Positions 25,779-34,947 of a stretch of DNA of 64,000 bases are shown here, one piece after another; positions within the stretch are counted from its first letter, which is position 1, and every line of letters starts with the position of its first letter. A model generated the notes under the pieces. That model searched no databases. It worked only from the letters and a program-made list of their open reading frames with translations, and was not told the DNA's origin. Source of the stretch: an uncultured Lachnospiraceae bacterium (GTDB lineage: Bacteria > Bacillota > Clostridia > Lachnospirales > Lachnospiraceae). A program made the position numbers and the translations under genes. The stretch spans positions 1 through 64,000 of the forward strand of contig CANRWO010000010.1 in assembly GCA_947643615.1 (NCBI GenBank). Reading direction: 5' to 3'.

Positions 25779-27704
25779 ATGATACTATCATGTCAGAACA
25801 TCTGTAAAGCATTTCAGGAAAAAAAGGTGCTGGAGCATGTCAGCTTTCATATTGAAGATTACGAAAAAGCCGCTATTGTGGGGATCAATGGTGCAGGTAA
25901 GACTACACTCCTGCGCATCATCACAGGGGAAATGCAGGCCGACGACGGCACGGTCACCCTGTCCAAGGACAAGACCCTGGGGTATCTGGCGCAGAACGGC
26001 GCCGTAGACACATCCAATACCATTTATAACGAGCTTCTCAGCGCAAAACGGGAGCTCACCGACCTGGAAGATAAAATCCGGGAATGCGAACTCTCCATGC
26101 AGTCTGCAAAAGGCGCCGAGCTGGAAGCATTGATGAGCCGGTATACCGGCCTCACCCATGCATATGAGACCGGCGGCGGTTATACTTACAAAAGCGAGCT
26201 TGTGGGGGTGCTGAAAGGACTTGGTTTTACCGAAGAGGAATTCCCCAAATCCGTCTCCACCCTCTCCGGAGGCCAGAAGACGCGTGTTGCATTGGGAAAA
26301 CTTCTGATCCAGAAGCCGGACATCATCATCCTGGACGAACCCACCAACCATCTGGATATGAATTCCATCGCGTGGCTGGAAACCTACCTGATCAATTACA
26401 AAGGCGCCGTGGTCATTGTCTCCCACGACCGCTATTTCCTGGACCGCATTGCCGTCAAAATCGTTGAGATCGACCAGGCCAGGGCCACCTCTTTCAGCGG
26501 CAATTACTCTGATTACGCCATGAAAAAGGAACAGCTCAGAGCCGCCGCAATGAACGCTTACCTGAACCAGCAGCGCGAGATCCGGCATCAGGAGGAAGTC
26601 ATCGAAAAGCTGAAATCCTTCAACCGGGAAAAATCCATAAAACGGGCGGAAAGCCGTGAAAAAATGCTGGACAAGATCGAAGTGTTGGAAAAACCCACCG
26701 AGGTGCGGGCAGACATGCGGCTGAAACTGACTCCCCGGATCACCAGCGGAAACGATGTCCTGGCCGTGGAAGGCCTGAGCAAGTCCTTCGGCCCCCAACT
26801 CCTGTTCCGGGATGTAAGCTTCGAGCTCAAACGGGGGGAACACGTGGCCGTCATCGGAGACAACGGCACAGGTAAGACTACACTGTTAAAAATCCTGAAT
26901 CAGCTGATCCCGGCGGACAGCGGCGAATTCCGCCTGGGCGCCAAGGTAGAGATCGGCTATTACGACCAGGAGCACCATGTGCTCCACGGAGAGAAGACAC
27001 TCTTTGAAGAGATCTCCGATGATTACCCTACCCTTACCAACACGGAAATACGAAATACCCTGGCCGCGTTCCTGTACACCGGAGACGACGTTTTCAAGAG
27101 GATAAACGACTTAAGCGGCGGCGAACGAGGACGCGTGTCCCTTGCCAAGCTGATGCTCAGTAACGCTAACTTCCTGATCCTGGATGAGCCTACCAACCAT
27201 CTGGATATCCTGTCAAAAGAAATTCTGGAGGACGCGCTGAACAGCTATGAAGGGACCGTGCTGTATGTATCCCATGACCGCTATTTTATCAATAAGACTG
27301 CCCACCGCATCTTAGACCTTGCGGCCTGCACCTTTGTCAATTATGTCGGAAATTACGATTACTATCTGGAAAAGCGCGATACCGTCATGGCATCGGTGAC
27401 ACCCGCAAGTCCCTCCTCGGGCGACGTCTTCTCCTCTCCCCGGCAGGCAGAGTCCGAGGTAAAGCAAGACTGGAAGGCCCAGAAAGAGGAACAGGCAAGG
27501 CTCCGTAAGAAGGAAAATGACTTAAGGAAATGCGAAGAGAAAATTGCGGCCCTGGAAGCGCGCAATGCGGAGCTGGACAGCGAGATGTCCGATCCCGTCA
27601 CTGCTACCCAGTCCGTAAAGCTCCAGGAGCTGGCTGCGGAACAGGAGCGCAACAATGCCCAGTTGGAAAAGCTGTACGAAGAATGGGAAGTCCTAATGTA
27701 CTGA
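25779..27704 (+). CDS. ABC-F family ATPase (YdiF/Uup-like)
   Basis: 641 residues; GGAAGG precedes the ATG. Two ABC cassettes: Walker A GINGAGKTT with signature LSGGQKTRV, and Walker A GDNGTGKTT with signature LSGGERGRV; both have ILDEPTNHLD Walker B motifs. The linker (~245-310) is charged and helical, and residues ~560-641 form a C-terminal coiled coil. No membrane segments, so it is not a transporter. ABC-F proteins act on ribosomes; this subgroup is mostly housekeeping rather than drug resistance. Divergent from rex, an arrangement known in other Firmicutes. Confidence 0.94.
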   Translation: MILSCQNICKAFQEKKVLEHVSFHIEDYEKAAIVGINGAGKTTLLRIITGEMQADDGTVTLSKDKTLGYLAQNGAVDTSNTIYNELLSAKRELTDLEDKIRECELSMQSAKGAELEALMSRYTGLTHAYETGGGYTYKSELVGVLKGLGFTEEEFPKSVSTLSGGQKTRVALGKLLIQKPDIIILDEPTNHLDMNSIAWLETYLINYKGAVVIVSHDRYFLDRIAVKIVEIDQARATSFSGNYSDYAMKKEQLRAAAMNAYLNQQREIRHQEEVIEKLKSFNREKSIKRAESREKMLDKIEVLEKPTEVRADMRLKLTPRITSGNDVLAVEGLSKSFGPQLLFRDVSFELKRGEHVAVIGDNGTGKTTLLKILNQLIPADSGEFRLGAKVEIGYYDQEHHVLHGEKTLFEEISDDYPTLTNTEIRNTLAAFLYTGDDVFKRINDLSGGERGRVSLAKLMLSNANFLILDEPTNHLDILSKEILEDALNSYEGTVLYVSHDRYFINKTAHRILDLAACTFVNYVGNYDYYLEKRDTVMASVTPASPSSGDVFSSPRQAESEVKQDWKAQKEEQARLRKKENDLRKCEEKIAALEARNAELDSEMSDPVTATQSVKLQELAAEQERNNAQLEKLYEEWEVLMY

Positions 27705-27749
27705 CCGTATTACATTTCGCAGAATAATCCAACCCTAATATATGCACTT

Positions 27750-27803
27750 AAAAGAGGGTGTCGCAAAATCATCAAATTAGATGTTCGAGCGGCACCCTCT
27801 TTT
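27750..27803 (+). terminator. Terminator after the ABC-F gene
   Basis: AAAAGAGGGTGTCGC pairs with GCGGCACCCTCTTTT with one mismatch and is followed by CTGTTTC. The A-rich left arm makes it usable from the opposite direction as well, for the convergent icd gene. Confidence 0.75.
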
Positions 27804-27821
27804 CTGTTTCAACCCCTTTTT

Positions 27822-29030
27822 TCAATAGAGACTGTCCAAAGTCTCCCTTATGGCTTTAATAAAGTCCAGGCTGTTCAGTATCACAGGATTCTCACAGGTA
27901 GAGATCAGGGACAAACTCCTGGTCATTTTGCCCTCCTCCACCGTCTTTATGCAGGCTTTGTCCAGTTTATCGGCAAATTCCTGAAGCTCCTTAATGCCGT
28001 CCAGCTCTCCCCTTTTTCTCAGCGCACCGGTCCAGGCAAAAATAGTGGCAATGGAATTGGTGGAAGTCTCCTCCCCTTTCAGGTGCTTATAATAATGGCG
28101 TTGTACCGTGCCGTGCGCCGCCTCATACTCATAAACCCCGCTGGGAGATACCAGGACGGAAGTCATCATGGACAGGTCACCGTAGGCAGTGGCTACCATA
28201 TCGGACATAACATCCCCGTCATAATTCTTGCAGGCCCAGATATATCCCCCTTCGGAACGGATCACACGGGCAACCGCGTCGTCGATCAAAGTATAAAAAT
28301 ACTCAATCCCAAGTTCTTCAAATTTTGCCTTGAATTCCCCGTCATATATCTCCTGGAAAATATCTTTAAAAGTATGGTCATACTTTTTGGAAATGGTATC
28401 CTTGGTGGAAAACCACAAATCCTGTTTTGTATCCACAGCATAGGAGAAACATGCCCTGGCAAAGCTGGAGATGGACTTCTCCGTATTATGGATCCCCTGA
28501 AGGATTCCCGGGCCGTCGAAATCATGTATCAGTTCCCTGGTTTCCGTACCGTCAGCTGCCGTAAACACCAGCTCCGCCCTGCCTGCGCCAGGCACTTTGA
28601 TCTCCGTGTTCTTATACACATCGCCATAAGCATGGCGGGCGATCGTGATGGGTTTCGTCCAATTCTTCACATAAGGGACAATACCCTTTACAAGTATGGG
28701 GGCGCGGAAAACCGTGCCGTCGAGGATCGCACGGATGGTCCCGTTGGGGCTCTTCCACATCTCTTTCAGGTCATACTCCTTCATCCTGGCGCCGTTAGGG
28801 GTGATGGTGGCGCATTTCACGGCTACGCCATACTTCAATGTGGCATTGGCCGAATCCACCGTCACCTGGTCGTCAGTCTCATTCCTGTGCTCCAATCCCA
28901 GGTCGTAATACTCCGTCTTCAAGTCTATGTATGGGATCAGCAGTTCCTCCTTTATCATCTTCCAGAGGATCCTGGTCATTTCGTCCCCGTCCATCTCCAC
29001 AAGGGGAGTCGTCATTTTAATCTTATCCAT
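27822..29030 (-). CDS. icd: Isocitrate dehydrogenase (homodimeric, probably NADP-dependent)
   Basis: 402 residues from the ATG preceded by AAAGGAGA. The N terminus ([17 protein letters not shown]), [35 protein letters not shown] and [12 protein letters not shown] identify the eukaryote-like subfamily II of isocitrate dehydrogenases, about 400 residues long. It oxidatively decarboxylates isocitrate to 2-oxoglutarate. Third gene in a citrate-synthase-like / GntR / icd series, pointing to glutamate supply. Coenzyme choice is by family only. Confidence 0.95.
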   Translation of the reverse strand: MDKIKMTTPLVEMDGDEMTRILWKMIKEELLIPYIDLKTEYYDLGLEHRNETDDQVTVDSANATLKYGVAVKCATITPNGARMKEYDLKEMWKSPNGTIRAILDGTVFRAPILVKGIVPYVKNWTKPITIARHAYGDVYKNTEIKVPGAGRAELVFTAADGTETRELIHDFDGPGILQGIHNTEKSISSFARACFSYAVDTKQDLWFSTKDTISKKYDHTFKDIFQEIYDGEFKAKFEELGIEYFYTLIDDAVARVIRSEGGYIWACKNYDGDVMSDMVATAYGDLSMMTSVLVSPSGVYEYEAAHGTVQRHYYKHLKGEETSTNSIATIFAWTGALRKRGELDGIKELQEFADKLDKACIKTVEEGKMTRSLSLISTCENPVILNSLDFIKAIRETLDSLY

Positions 29031-29067
29031 TGTTTTCTCCTTTCCGGTATATTCTACCCTGTTTTGC

Positions 29068-29757
29068 TCAACGGTTCTCGTATGCCTCATGCAGTCCGTT
29101 CTCAACCATATTGCTATAAGCGTTGATCATATGCTGGTGGGCAAGCTTTTCGGCCAGATCCGCATCTTTTGCCTTAATTGCCTCCATGATCCCCTTATGC
29201 TCTTCGTTAGACTTAGGCCCCCTGTTGGCGTTCGAGAGGGTCTTTTTCCTGACCCGCAGCACATATTGATGGAAATCCTTCAATTGATGCTCCAGCATTT
29301 TACTGTCACATGCCTCATACAAAATATCGTGAAAACGATTGTCCAGCTCCGCCAGCTGCTCCAAATGCCCCTTCCTGGCGTGGAATTCCGCCAAATAGAC
29401 ATTCTCCTCCATCTCGTCCATCTGCTCCAGGGTAATATGTTCCGTGGCCCATCTGGCACAGAGTCCTTCTAACAGGGAGCGGATCATGTATATATCCTTC
29501 ACATCCTTTTCCGTGATCCCCGTCACATAAGCCCCCTTGTTGGGGATAATCTGGATCAGGCCTTCCAGCTCCAACTGCCTGAACGCCTCCCGCACCGGGG
29601 TACGGCTGACACCCAGTTCCTCACCGATAGCCACTTCCTTCAGCTCTTCATGCTCCTCATATTTCCCGCTCAGGATATCATCCCTCAGCTTGTGGAACAC
29701 ACGTCCCCGGAGGGAATACTTGTCCGTGACCTCCTGCTTTACATCATAATTTCCCAT
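29068..29757 (-). CDS. GntR-family regulator, FadR/FCD subfamily
   Basis: 229 residues from the second ATG, which sits seven bases after AAAGG; the first ATG, two codons earlier, is too close. Winged helix at ~15-80 ([36 protein letters not shown]), then an all-helical FCD domain ([41 protein letters not shown]) that usually binds a carboxylate and metal. It lies between the Re-citrate-synthase-like gene and icd and probably regulates them in response to a tricarboxylic-cycle acid. Confidence 0.92.
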   Translation of the reverse strand: MGNYDVKQEVTDKYSLRGRVFHKLRDDILSGKYEEHEELKEVAIGEELGVSRTPVREAFRQLELEGLIQIIPNKGAYVTGITEKDVKDIYMIRSLLEGLCARWATEHITLEQMDEMEENVYLAEFHARKGHLEQLAELDNRFHDILYEACDSKMLEHQLKDFHQYVLRVRKKTLSNANRGPKSNEEHKGIMEAIKAKDADLAEKLAHQHMINAYSNMVENGLHEAYENR

Positions 29758-29838
29758 TTCCATGCCTTTCTTGCTTTATTTGCTTCTCAACTTTCCCGTT
29801 CCATACTGTCCATGCCGTTCGGATACATTTTCCCCTAT

Positions 29839-30004
29839 CTAGTATAATCCACCTAAATTATCCCTATGTTTCGCTGGTCTAAATTTCCACCTGACTGCGT
29901 TGGCTTCACTCAACGATGCCACCGCATCGCCTCGTTCAGCCGCCTTGCAGGCTGAAAATTTATCCTGCGCCAAACATACGGGCAATTAGGGTGGATTATA
30001 CTAG
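29839..30004. repeat. 166-bp palindromic element, copy B
   Basis: Begins and ends with CTAG. The arms CTAGTATAATCCACCTAA and, on the other strand, CTAGTATAATCCACCCTAA pair for about 40 bases. The core TCAACGATGCCACCGCATCG starts 71 bases in, exactly as in copy A. It fills most of the gap between the citrate-synthase-like gene and the GntR gene and could act as a processing or attenuation hairpin between them. Confidence 0.75.
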
Positions 30005-30023
30005 TGTATCCAAACAAAGGGGA

Positions 30024-31430
30024 TCAGATGGTAATATTTTTCTCACTGCATATGCGGTTCAGGCATGCCACAATTTCCTCATCCGTCAAAACAGTGACAC
30101 GGCCGCCTGCATATTCCTCGTCTACCCACTGTTTGATCTCTTTCACCAGCAGGGAAGCCTTATCGATCTGCTTCTCCCCTTTGAGCTTATAATATGTATT
30201 GATCCAATGGGCAATGCCTGCGAGTCCGGAAGTATTGGATATGGCGCAGAGTACCGGGCGGTTCAAGAATTTCTCGGTATCAAATATATTATATATCTCT
30301 TCATTTTTCAACAATCCGTCCGCATGTATCCCCGCCCTGGTAACATTGAAATTTTTACCCACAAAGGGGGTCCGGGGCGGAATTTGATACCCGATTTCCT
30401 TCTCATAATACTCTGCCAGCTCCGTGATCACCGTGGTATCCATTCCGTTCAGATTACCCTTCAGCTGGGCATACTCAAATACCATGGCCTCCAAAGGTGT
30501 GTTCCCGGTTCTCTCCCCGATCCCGAACAGCGAGGTATTGATACCGGAACAGCCGTACAGCCACGCCGTAGTCGAATTTGACACCGCTTTATAAAAATCA
30601 TTATGCCCATGCCATTCGATCAGCTCATGGGGCACTCCGGCATGGGTGTGGATCGCGTAGATGATGCCCTGTACGCTCCGGGGAATCACCGCCCCGGGAT
30701 AGTTGACACCGTAACCCATGGTATCACAGGCGCGGACTTTTATGGGAATCCCATACTCTTCCATCAGCTTCATCAGTTCCAGGCAGAAAGGCACCACATA
30801 ACCGTAAATATCCGCTCTGGTAATATCCTCCAGATGGCACCGGGGACTGATGCCCTCCTCCAGGCATTCCCGGATCACGCTTAAATAGTGGTCCATGGCC
30901 TGGCGCCTGGTCATTTTCAGTTTCAGGAAAATATGGTAATCCGAACAGCTCACCAAAATCCCCGTTTCCTTCATTCCGATTTCCTTCACCAGCTTAAAGT
31001 CCTCTTTGCTGGCACGGATCCAGCTGGTCACTTCCGGAAATTCATATCCTCTCTCCATACATTTATAGACGGCGTCACGATCCTTTTTACTGTAGAGGAA
31101 AAATTCACTGGCGCGGATCATTCCGTTAGGCCCCCCCAGCTTATGCAGATAGTCAAAAATAGTCACGATCTGCTCCGTGGTATAAGGCGCCCGGGACTGT
31201 TGCCCGTCGCGGAACGTGGTATCCGTGATCCAGATATCTCTGGGCATATTGTGGGGCACTATCCTGTCGTTAAAGGGAATCTTGGGAATCTCGGAATACG
31301 GGAACATATTGCGGAAAACGTTTGGCTTTTCCACGTCATCCAGAATATACATGTGCTCCTCAATCTCCAACAGATTGTTTTTCTGATTCATTGACACCGG
31401 ACGGTACTGAAATGTTTGATTGTCTCTCAT
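30024..31430 (-). CDS. HMGL-family carboligase, probable Re-type citrate synthase
   Basis: 468 residues from the ATG with GAGG upstream. A TIM-barrel HMGL-like enzyme related to homocitrate and isopropylmalate synthases: ITDTTFRDGQQSR (metal and catalytic Arg), CHLEDITRAD, EWHGHNDFYKAV (the HxH metal pair) and GIGERTGNTPLEAM. Re-citrate synthases of anaerobic clostridia (described in C. kluyveri) belong to this family, and the adjoining GntR and icd genes fit a citrate pathway. No Si-type citrate synthase is seen in the window. Alternatives are homocitrate or citramalate synthase; sequence alone does not separate them here. Confidence 0.75.
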   Translation of the reverse strand: MRDNQTFQYRPVSMNQKNNLLEIEEHMYILDDVEKPNVFRNMFPYSEIPKIPFNDRIVPHNMPRDIWITDTTFRDGQQSRAPYTTEQIVTIFDYLHKLGGPNGMIRASEFFLYSKKDRDAVYKCMERGYEFPEVTSWIRASKEDFKLVKEIGMKETGILVSCSDYHIFLKLKMTRRQAMDHYLSVIRECLEEGISPRCHLEDITRADIYGYVVPFCLELMKLMEEYGIPIKVRACDTMGYGVNYPGAVIPRSVQGIIYAIHTHAGVPHELIEWHGHNDFYKAVSNSTTAWLYGCSGINTSLFGIGERTGNTPLEAMVFEYAQLKGNLNGMDTTVITELAEYYEKEIGYQIPPRTPFVGKNFNVTRAGIHADGLLKNEEIYNIFDTEKFLNRPVLCAISNTSGLAGIAHWINTYYKLKGEKQIDKASLLVKEIKQWVDEEYAGGRVTVLTDEEIVACLNRICSEKNITI

Positions 31431-31569
31431 ATTAATCCTCACTTCTGCGCTGCCCAGGAGGGTATATAAACACCTCTCTTTATGCATGAGCGACTTTGTG
31501 GCAAGCAGCGCACAGACACAAATCGCTGTGTGAAAAATGAATTCAAAAGCACAGTCCACATCTCGTATT

Positions 31570-31598
31570 ATTGTATACAACTATACTGAATGTGTCAA
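31570..31598 (-). promoter_or_regulatory. Promoter and putative GntR operator of the citrate-synthase-like operon
   Basis: Minus-strand TTGACA, 17-bp spacer, TACAAT. The -10 region overlaps the perfect palindrome TTGTATACAA (31571-31580), a form commonly bound by FadR-type GntR proteins. Two direct copies of TTGACAAAAGCTT lie just upstream of the -35 (31613-31640). The untranslated leader is about 130 nt. Confidence 0.7.
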
Positions 31599-31636
31599 TG
31601 TATTTTTTAGAAAAGCTTTTGTCAACCAAGCTTTTG

Positions 31637-32545
31637 TCAATCCCGCAGCAGCCTCCTTACCTGAACCATGCCCCATCCCTGTTGATTCCAGGGCAGGTGC
31701 AGGTCCCGGGCGGTATATTGCAGCCTCCGTTTGCATTCCTCGTTAGTCATCTGGGGAAACTTCTGCATGGCAAGGGCTGCCGCCCCGGAAACAATGGGTG
31801 TGGCCATGGATGTACCGCTCTTAGCCGTATAAGCGTTCCGAAATTTCCCATGAAGCCTGTAATAATGTATATTACAAGATACGATATCTGTCCCCGGCGC
31901 CACCAGGTCCGGTTTCCTGAGCGCAGCCCCCTCAACTCCTCTGCCGGAATAAGTCTCACACCGTCCGGGAGAGTCTATTTCATATCTGCCGTCATGGCAT
32001 CCCACTGTCACCGCCTTGCTGCTTCCGCCCACTGCGGAGATGGTGCCCGGGTCAGGCCCTTTATTGCCCGCTGCGCAGACTACAAGGATGCCGCTGTCCC
32101 AAACCTCCTCTATCATTGCTTTCAGCTGCTGTTCTTTTTGAGCCTCTTCCAACGTGCCGATTCCTACGGAAATATTTAAAATCCTGACTCTGCACTGTTT
32201 CCTGATCCTTAAAATCCAGTCCAGGCCCCTCAGCATACTCTCTGTGGAGCCGTCCCCCTTCTCATCCAATACCTTTCCTACCACAAGCCGGACTCCCGGC
32301 GCCATCCCCATGTATTTCCCCTGGGATGCCGCGCCGCTTCCGCAGATGATTCCGCATACATGTGTTCCATGGCCGTTATCATCATACGCCAGGGGCCTGC
32401 GGCCAACAAAATCCTGGAAGCGGATCAGCCTGCCTGTCAGGTCGGGATGTTCCCCCATGCCGGTATCCAATACCCCTATCGTGATCCCGCCTCCGTCTAT
32501 CCCGTCTAAATAAGGGATTTCTAACTGTTCTCTCACTCTCTGCAT
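31637..32545 (-). CDS. Subtilisin-like serine protease without signal peptide
   Basis: 302 residues. The complete S8 triad is visible: IGVLDTGMGEHPDL (Asp), DDNGHGTHVCGIICGSG (His) and SGTSMATPIVSGAAAL (Ser), plus the oxyanion Asn in VVCAAGNKGPDPG. The protein starts almost directly with the catalytic domain and has no signal peptide or propeptide, resembling intracellular subtilisins. The ribosome site is weak and lies in the arm of a hairpin after the LRR gene, so its expression may depend on read-through. It follows two secreted surface proteins; whether it acts on them is unknown. Confidence 0.92.
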   Translation of the reverse strand: MQRVREQLEIPYLDGIDGGGITIGVLDTGMGEHPDLTGRLIRFQDFVGRRPLAYDDNGHGTHVCGIICGSGAASQGKYMGMAPGVRLVVGKVLDEKGDGSTESMLRGLDWILRIRKQCRVRILNISVGIGTLEEAQKEQQLKAMIEEVWDSGILVVCAAGNKGPDPGTISAVGGSSKAVTVGCHDGRYEIDSPGRCETYSGRGVEGAALRKPDLVAPGTDIVSCNIHYYRLHGKFRNAYTAKSGTSMATPIVSGAAALAMQKFPQMTNEECKRRLQYTARDLHLPWNQQGWGMVQVRRLLRD

Positions 32546-32552
32546 AATAATA

Positions 32553-32594
32553 AGCGTCCCGGCATATACTTAATTCATTGTATGCCGGGACGCT
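32553..32594 (-). terminator. Hairpin between the 718-residue LRR gene and the protease gene
   Basis: AGCGTCCCGGCATA pairs perfectly with TATGCCGGGACGCT around a 14-base loop. On the minus strand it is followed by TATTATTATG, a broken U-tract that runs into the protease start codon. Confidence 0.55.
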
Positions 32595-32640
32595 CTATTG
32601 GTTCCCATTCCTATACCGATCAATAATCCTAGTGTGCTGT

Positions 32641-34797
32641 TTATCTTCTGCCGCGCTGAAGGGTTCCCACTACAATCAGCAAGATCCCCAGCGCAAGCGC
32701 CATGCCGCTGACCGCCATTTTTATCCCGGAAACCGTACTTCCGTTCTTTGCCGTACCGGGCGCGCCGCTGTGGCTTTCCAGTTCAACACTTAATTCCTGG
32801 GGTACTTCCTGGGTCTCGTCAACCCCCAAACCATAAATTCCAAAAGGAGACAAATGGTTCGTCCTGAACCTCACCGATTCCACCCCTTCCATCATCACGC
32901 GCTCTGCCGCCAATAACTCCGGCTGTCCGTTTCGGTCAAGGGTCAGGACCTGCAGCTTCTGGCCGCTTAAATTTTCCGGCAAAGGAAGTATCACGGTCAA
33001 GGTCTGGCGCCCCAGCTTTGTGATGGGGATTGCCCCTGAATCCACCAATTCCATGTTGTACACGGTCATACCCTCCGGTACTGAGGACTTAAAGGATCTG
33101 GCACAAGCCTGCTCCAATTGGGAAATGTCTTCCAGATAGGATATCGTCAGGGTGTATCTCCGTGCCGCCCCTTCCAGCTGCGCATATGCACGTTCCATAC
33201 CGACAACGGTCACGCCAGGCTCTTGGGTCTCTTCCGGCACATTCCGGTAACTCTCGTTGGAAAGCCTTGCCGCCGTCTCCTCATAACTGTTGGGGATCTC
33301 AAACGCTTCTCCCGCAAAATTCACTTCCGCATCCCCAAAGGCCCTAATCCCTACCTCCTTCACAGATGCCGGCAGCGTAACCTGCTGTAAACCGCAGCCT
33401 TCAAAAGCACGGTCCTTGACCTGCTGTACCTGGCTGCCTAAGGTCATTGCCGTCAGGTTACCGCAGCCTTCAAAAGCGCCCTCTCCGATCACCGTGACAC
33501 TCTCAGGGAAAGCCACTCCCTCCAACTCCGTGTGACCCTGGAAGGCCTCTGCGGCTATCACTCTCACGCCATCGGGAATCATCGCCTGGGAATCCGTCCC
33601 ACGGTATGCCACAAGAACGCCTCCGCTGATCAGATAGTTCCCGTCACTGCTCTCATTGCCGTCCACTTCGGCTCCACCCAGGAAATTTTCCCTCCAGGGA
33701 GTGTAGGAGAAAGCCTTCGGCTCCACCACCGTAATACTGCTGGGAAGAGACACTCTCCCTAGATTGTCACAGTGGTAAAACGCACCATAAGATATTTCCT
33801 TTACGCCGACAGGTACTGTAACGCCCGTCACAGAGCTTCTTGCAAAGGAAAACTGGCCCAGTTCGGTGATGCCCAGCGGAATTTCCACTTCACCCAGCTC
33901 CCCGTTCCGGTAATATGCCTGATCCGCAATGATCCTGTTGTCCACTATGGTATATTTGGATACGCCCTCCTCCCCGGCAGCCTGCATCAAATCCCCCACA
34001 GGCACGGAGGTATCCTCCTCAGGAGGCAACCCTTCCAGGTTGCTCATAACCACAGGTAAAGTGTTGTCGATAAAAAACATCGCCTGGTTTCCCACTATCT
34101 GCGTGCTCCCAAGCACATTTCCGGGAACCGGCGTGGTGGAAGGCTCGTTAGGGGTATCATTGTCAGGGGCAGGCGTGTTCTCGGGAGTATCTCCCCCCGG
34201 ATATTCCGGCACATCCTGGTATTCCGGCATTTCCTTCTGACGCTCATAAAATTCCTGGGCATATTTATCCGCCACCGTGCCCGGGTCACAATGTATGGTC
34301 AGCCTGTAACAGCCGTCAAAAGCGGTCTCATGGATATCCGTGGTCTCCGGCGGAATACTGATATCTCTCAGGTTCACGCAATCTGCGAAGGCCGAAACAC
34401 CAATGGAATTGATATTGGAAGGAATGGACATCTGCTCCAAACCACTACAATTGGTAAAAGCAAAATCTCCCACCGCTTTCAAACCCTTCCCCAATACCAC
34501 CGTATCCAGCTTGTCACAACCCCAAAATGCATATGCCTCAATTCTTCGGACGGAATTAGGAACGACCACCAATTCCACTCTTGTGTTGTCCTCAAAAGCA
34601 CCCTCTCCGATGACCTCCACAGTGTCCGGAATTGAAACATTTGTCTCCGTACCGCGATATTTTACTAAAACGCCTCCCTCAATTTTAAAATCGGAAGCAG
34701 ATGACGATGCCGCATCTGCCTCCGATACAGGGAGCTGCATAATAATCAGCGCTGCTATGATCAGCAGGATTCCGCTAAACCGTTTCCTTTTTCTCAT
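32641..34797 (-). CDS. BspA-type LRR surface protein, membrane-anchored
   Basis: 718 residues. Signal peptide at 1-30 (RKRKRFSGILLIIAALIIMQ, cleavage near ADA-ASS). LRR_5 (BspA-like) repeats of about 23 residues with the IGEGAFEDN / IEAYAFWGC / VGDFAFTNC pattern occupy ~40-190 and ~285-510. A Pro/Asp/Thr-rich spacer (TPENTPAPDNDTPNEPST) lies between the blocks. Residues ~540-670 form a beta-rich domain ending HLSPFGIYGLG, similar to one in the 1611-residue neighbour. A C-terminal membrane helix and GRR tail anchor it; no LPxTG-type motif is present. Confidence 0.88.
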   Translation of the reverse strand: MRKRKRFSGILLIIAALIIMQLPVSEADAASSSASDFKIEGGVLVKYRGTETNVSIPDTVEVIGEGAFEDNTRVELVVVPNSVRRIEAYAFWGCDKLDTVVLGKGLKAVGDFAFTNCSGLEQMSIPSNINSIGVSAFADCVNLRDISIPPETTDIHETAFDGCYRLTIHCDPGTVADKYAQEFYERQKEMPEYQDVPEYPGGDTPENTPAPDNDTPNEPSTTPVPGNVLGSTQIVGNQAMFFIDNTLPVVMSNLEGLPPEEDTSVPVGDLMQAAGEEGVSKYTIVDNRIIADQAYYRNGELGEVEIPLGITELGQFSFARSSVTGVTVPVGVKEISYGAFYHCDNLGRVSLPSSITVVEPKAFSYTPWRENFLGGAEVDGNESSDGNYLISGGVLVAYRGTDSQAMIPDGVRVIAAEAFQGHTELEGVAFPESVTVIGEGAFEGCGNLTAMTLGSQVQQVKDRAFEGCGLQQVTLPASVKEVGIRAFGDAEVNFAGEAFEIPNSYEETAARLSNESYRNVPEETQEPGVTVVGMERAYAQLEGAARRYTLTISYLEDISQLEQACARSFKSSVPEGMTVYNMELVDSGAIPITKLGRQTLTVILPLPENLSGQKLQVLTLDRNGQPELLAAERVMMEGVESVRFRTNHLSPFGIYGLGVDETQEVPQELSVELESHSGAPGTAKNGSTVSGIKMAVSGMALALGILLIVVGTLQRGRR

Positions 34798-34947
34798 ATG
34801 CTTTCCCTTTTCTGTTCTTCAAACTTTCGCTTTTCCGCCCTTCAAGTCCCCGGCTTTCTGCTCTTTCGGCTTTGGCCTTTAAGGATCCGGGCCATGTTTC
34901 CCGAAGCTTTCAGAGCTTTCCCGGCCTTCCGCACATACAGGCTCAGC

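Noticed and set aside
25788..26843. 351-codon open frame on the minus strand
   Set aside because: Antisense shadow of the ABC-F gene, whose motifs and ribosome site are unambiguous.
28083..29126. 347-codon open frame on the plus strand
   Set aside because: Antisense shadow of icd; no ribosome site and no recognisable protein features.
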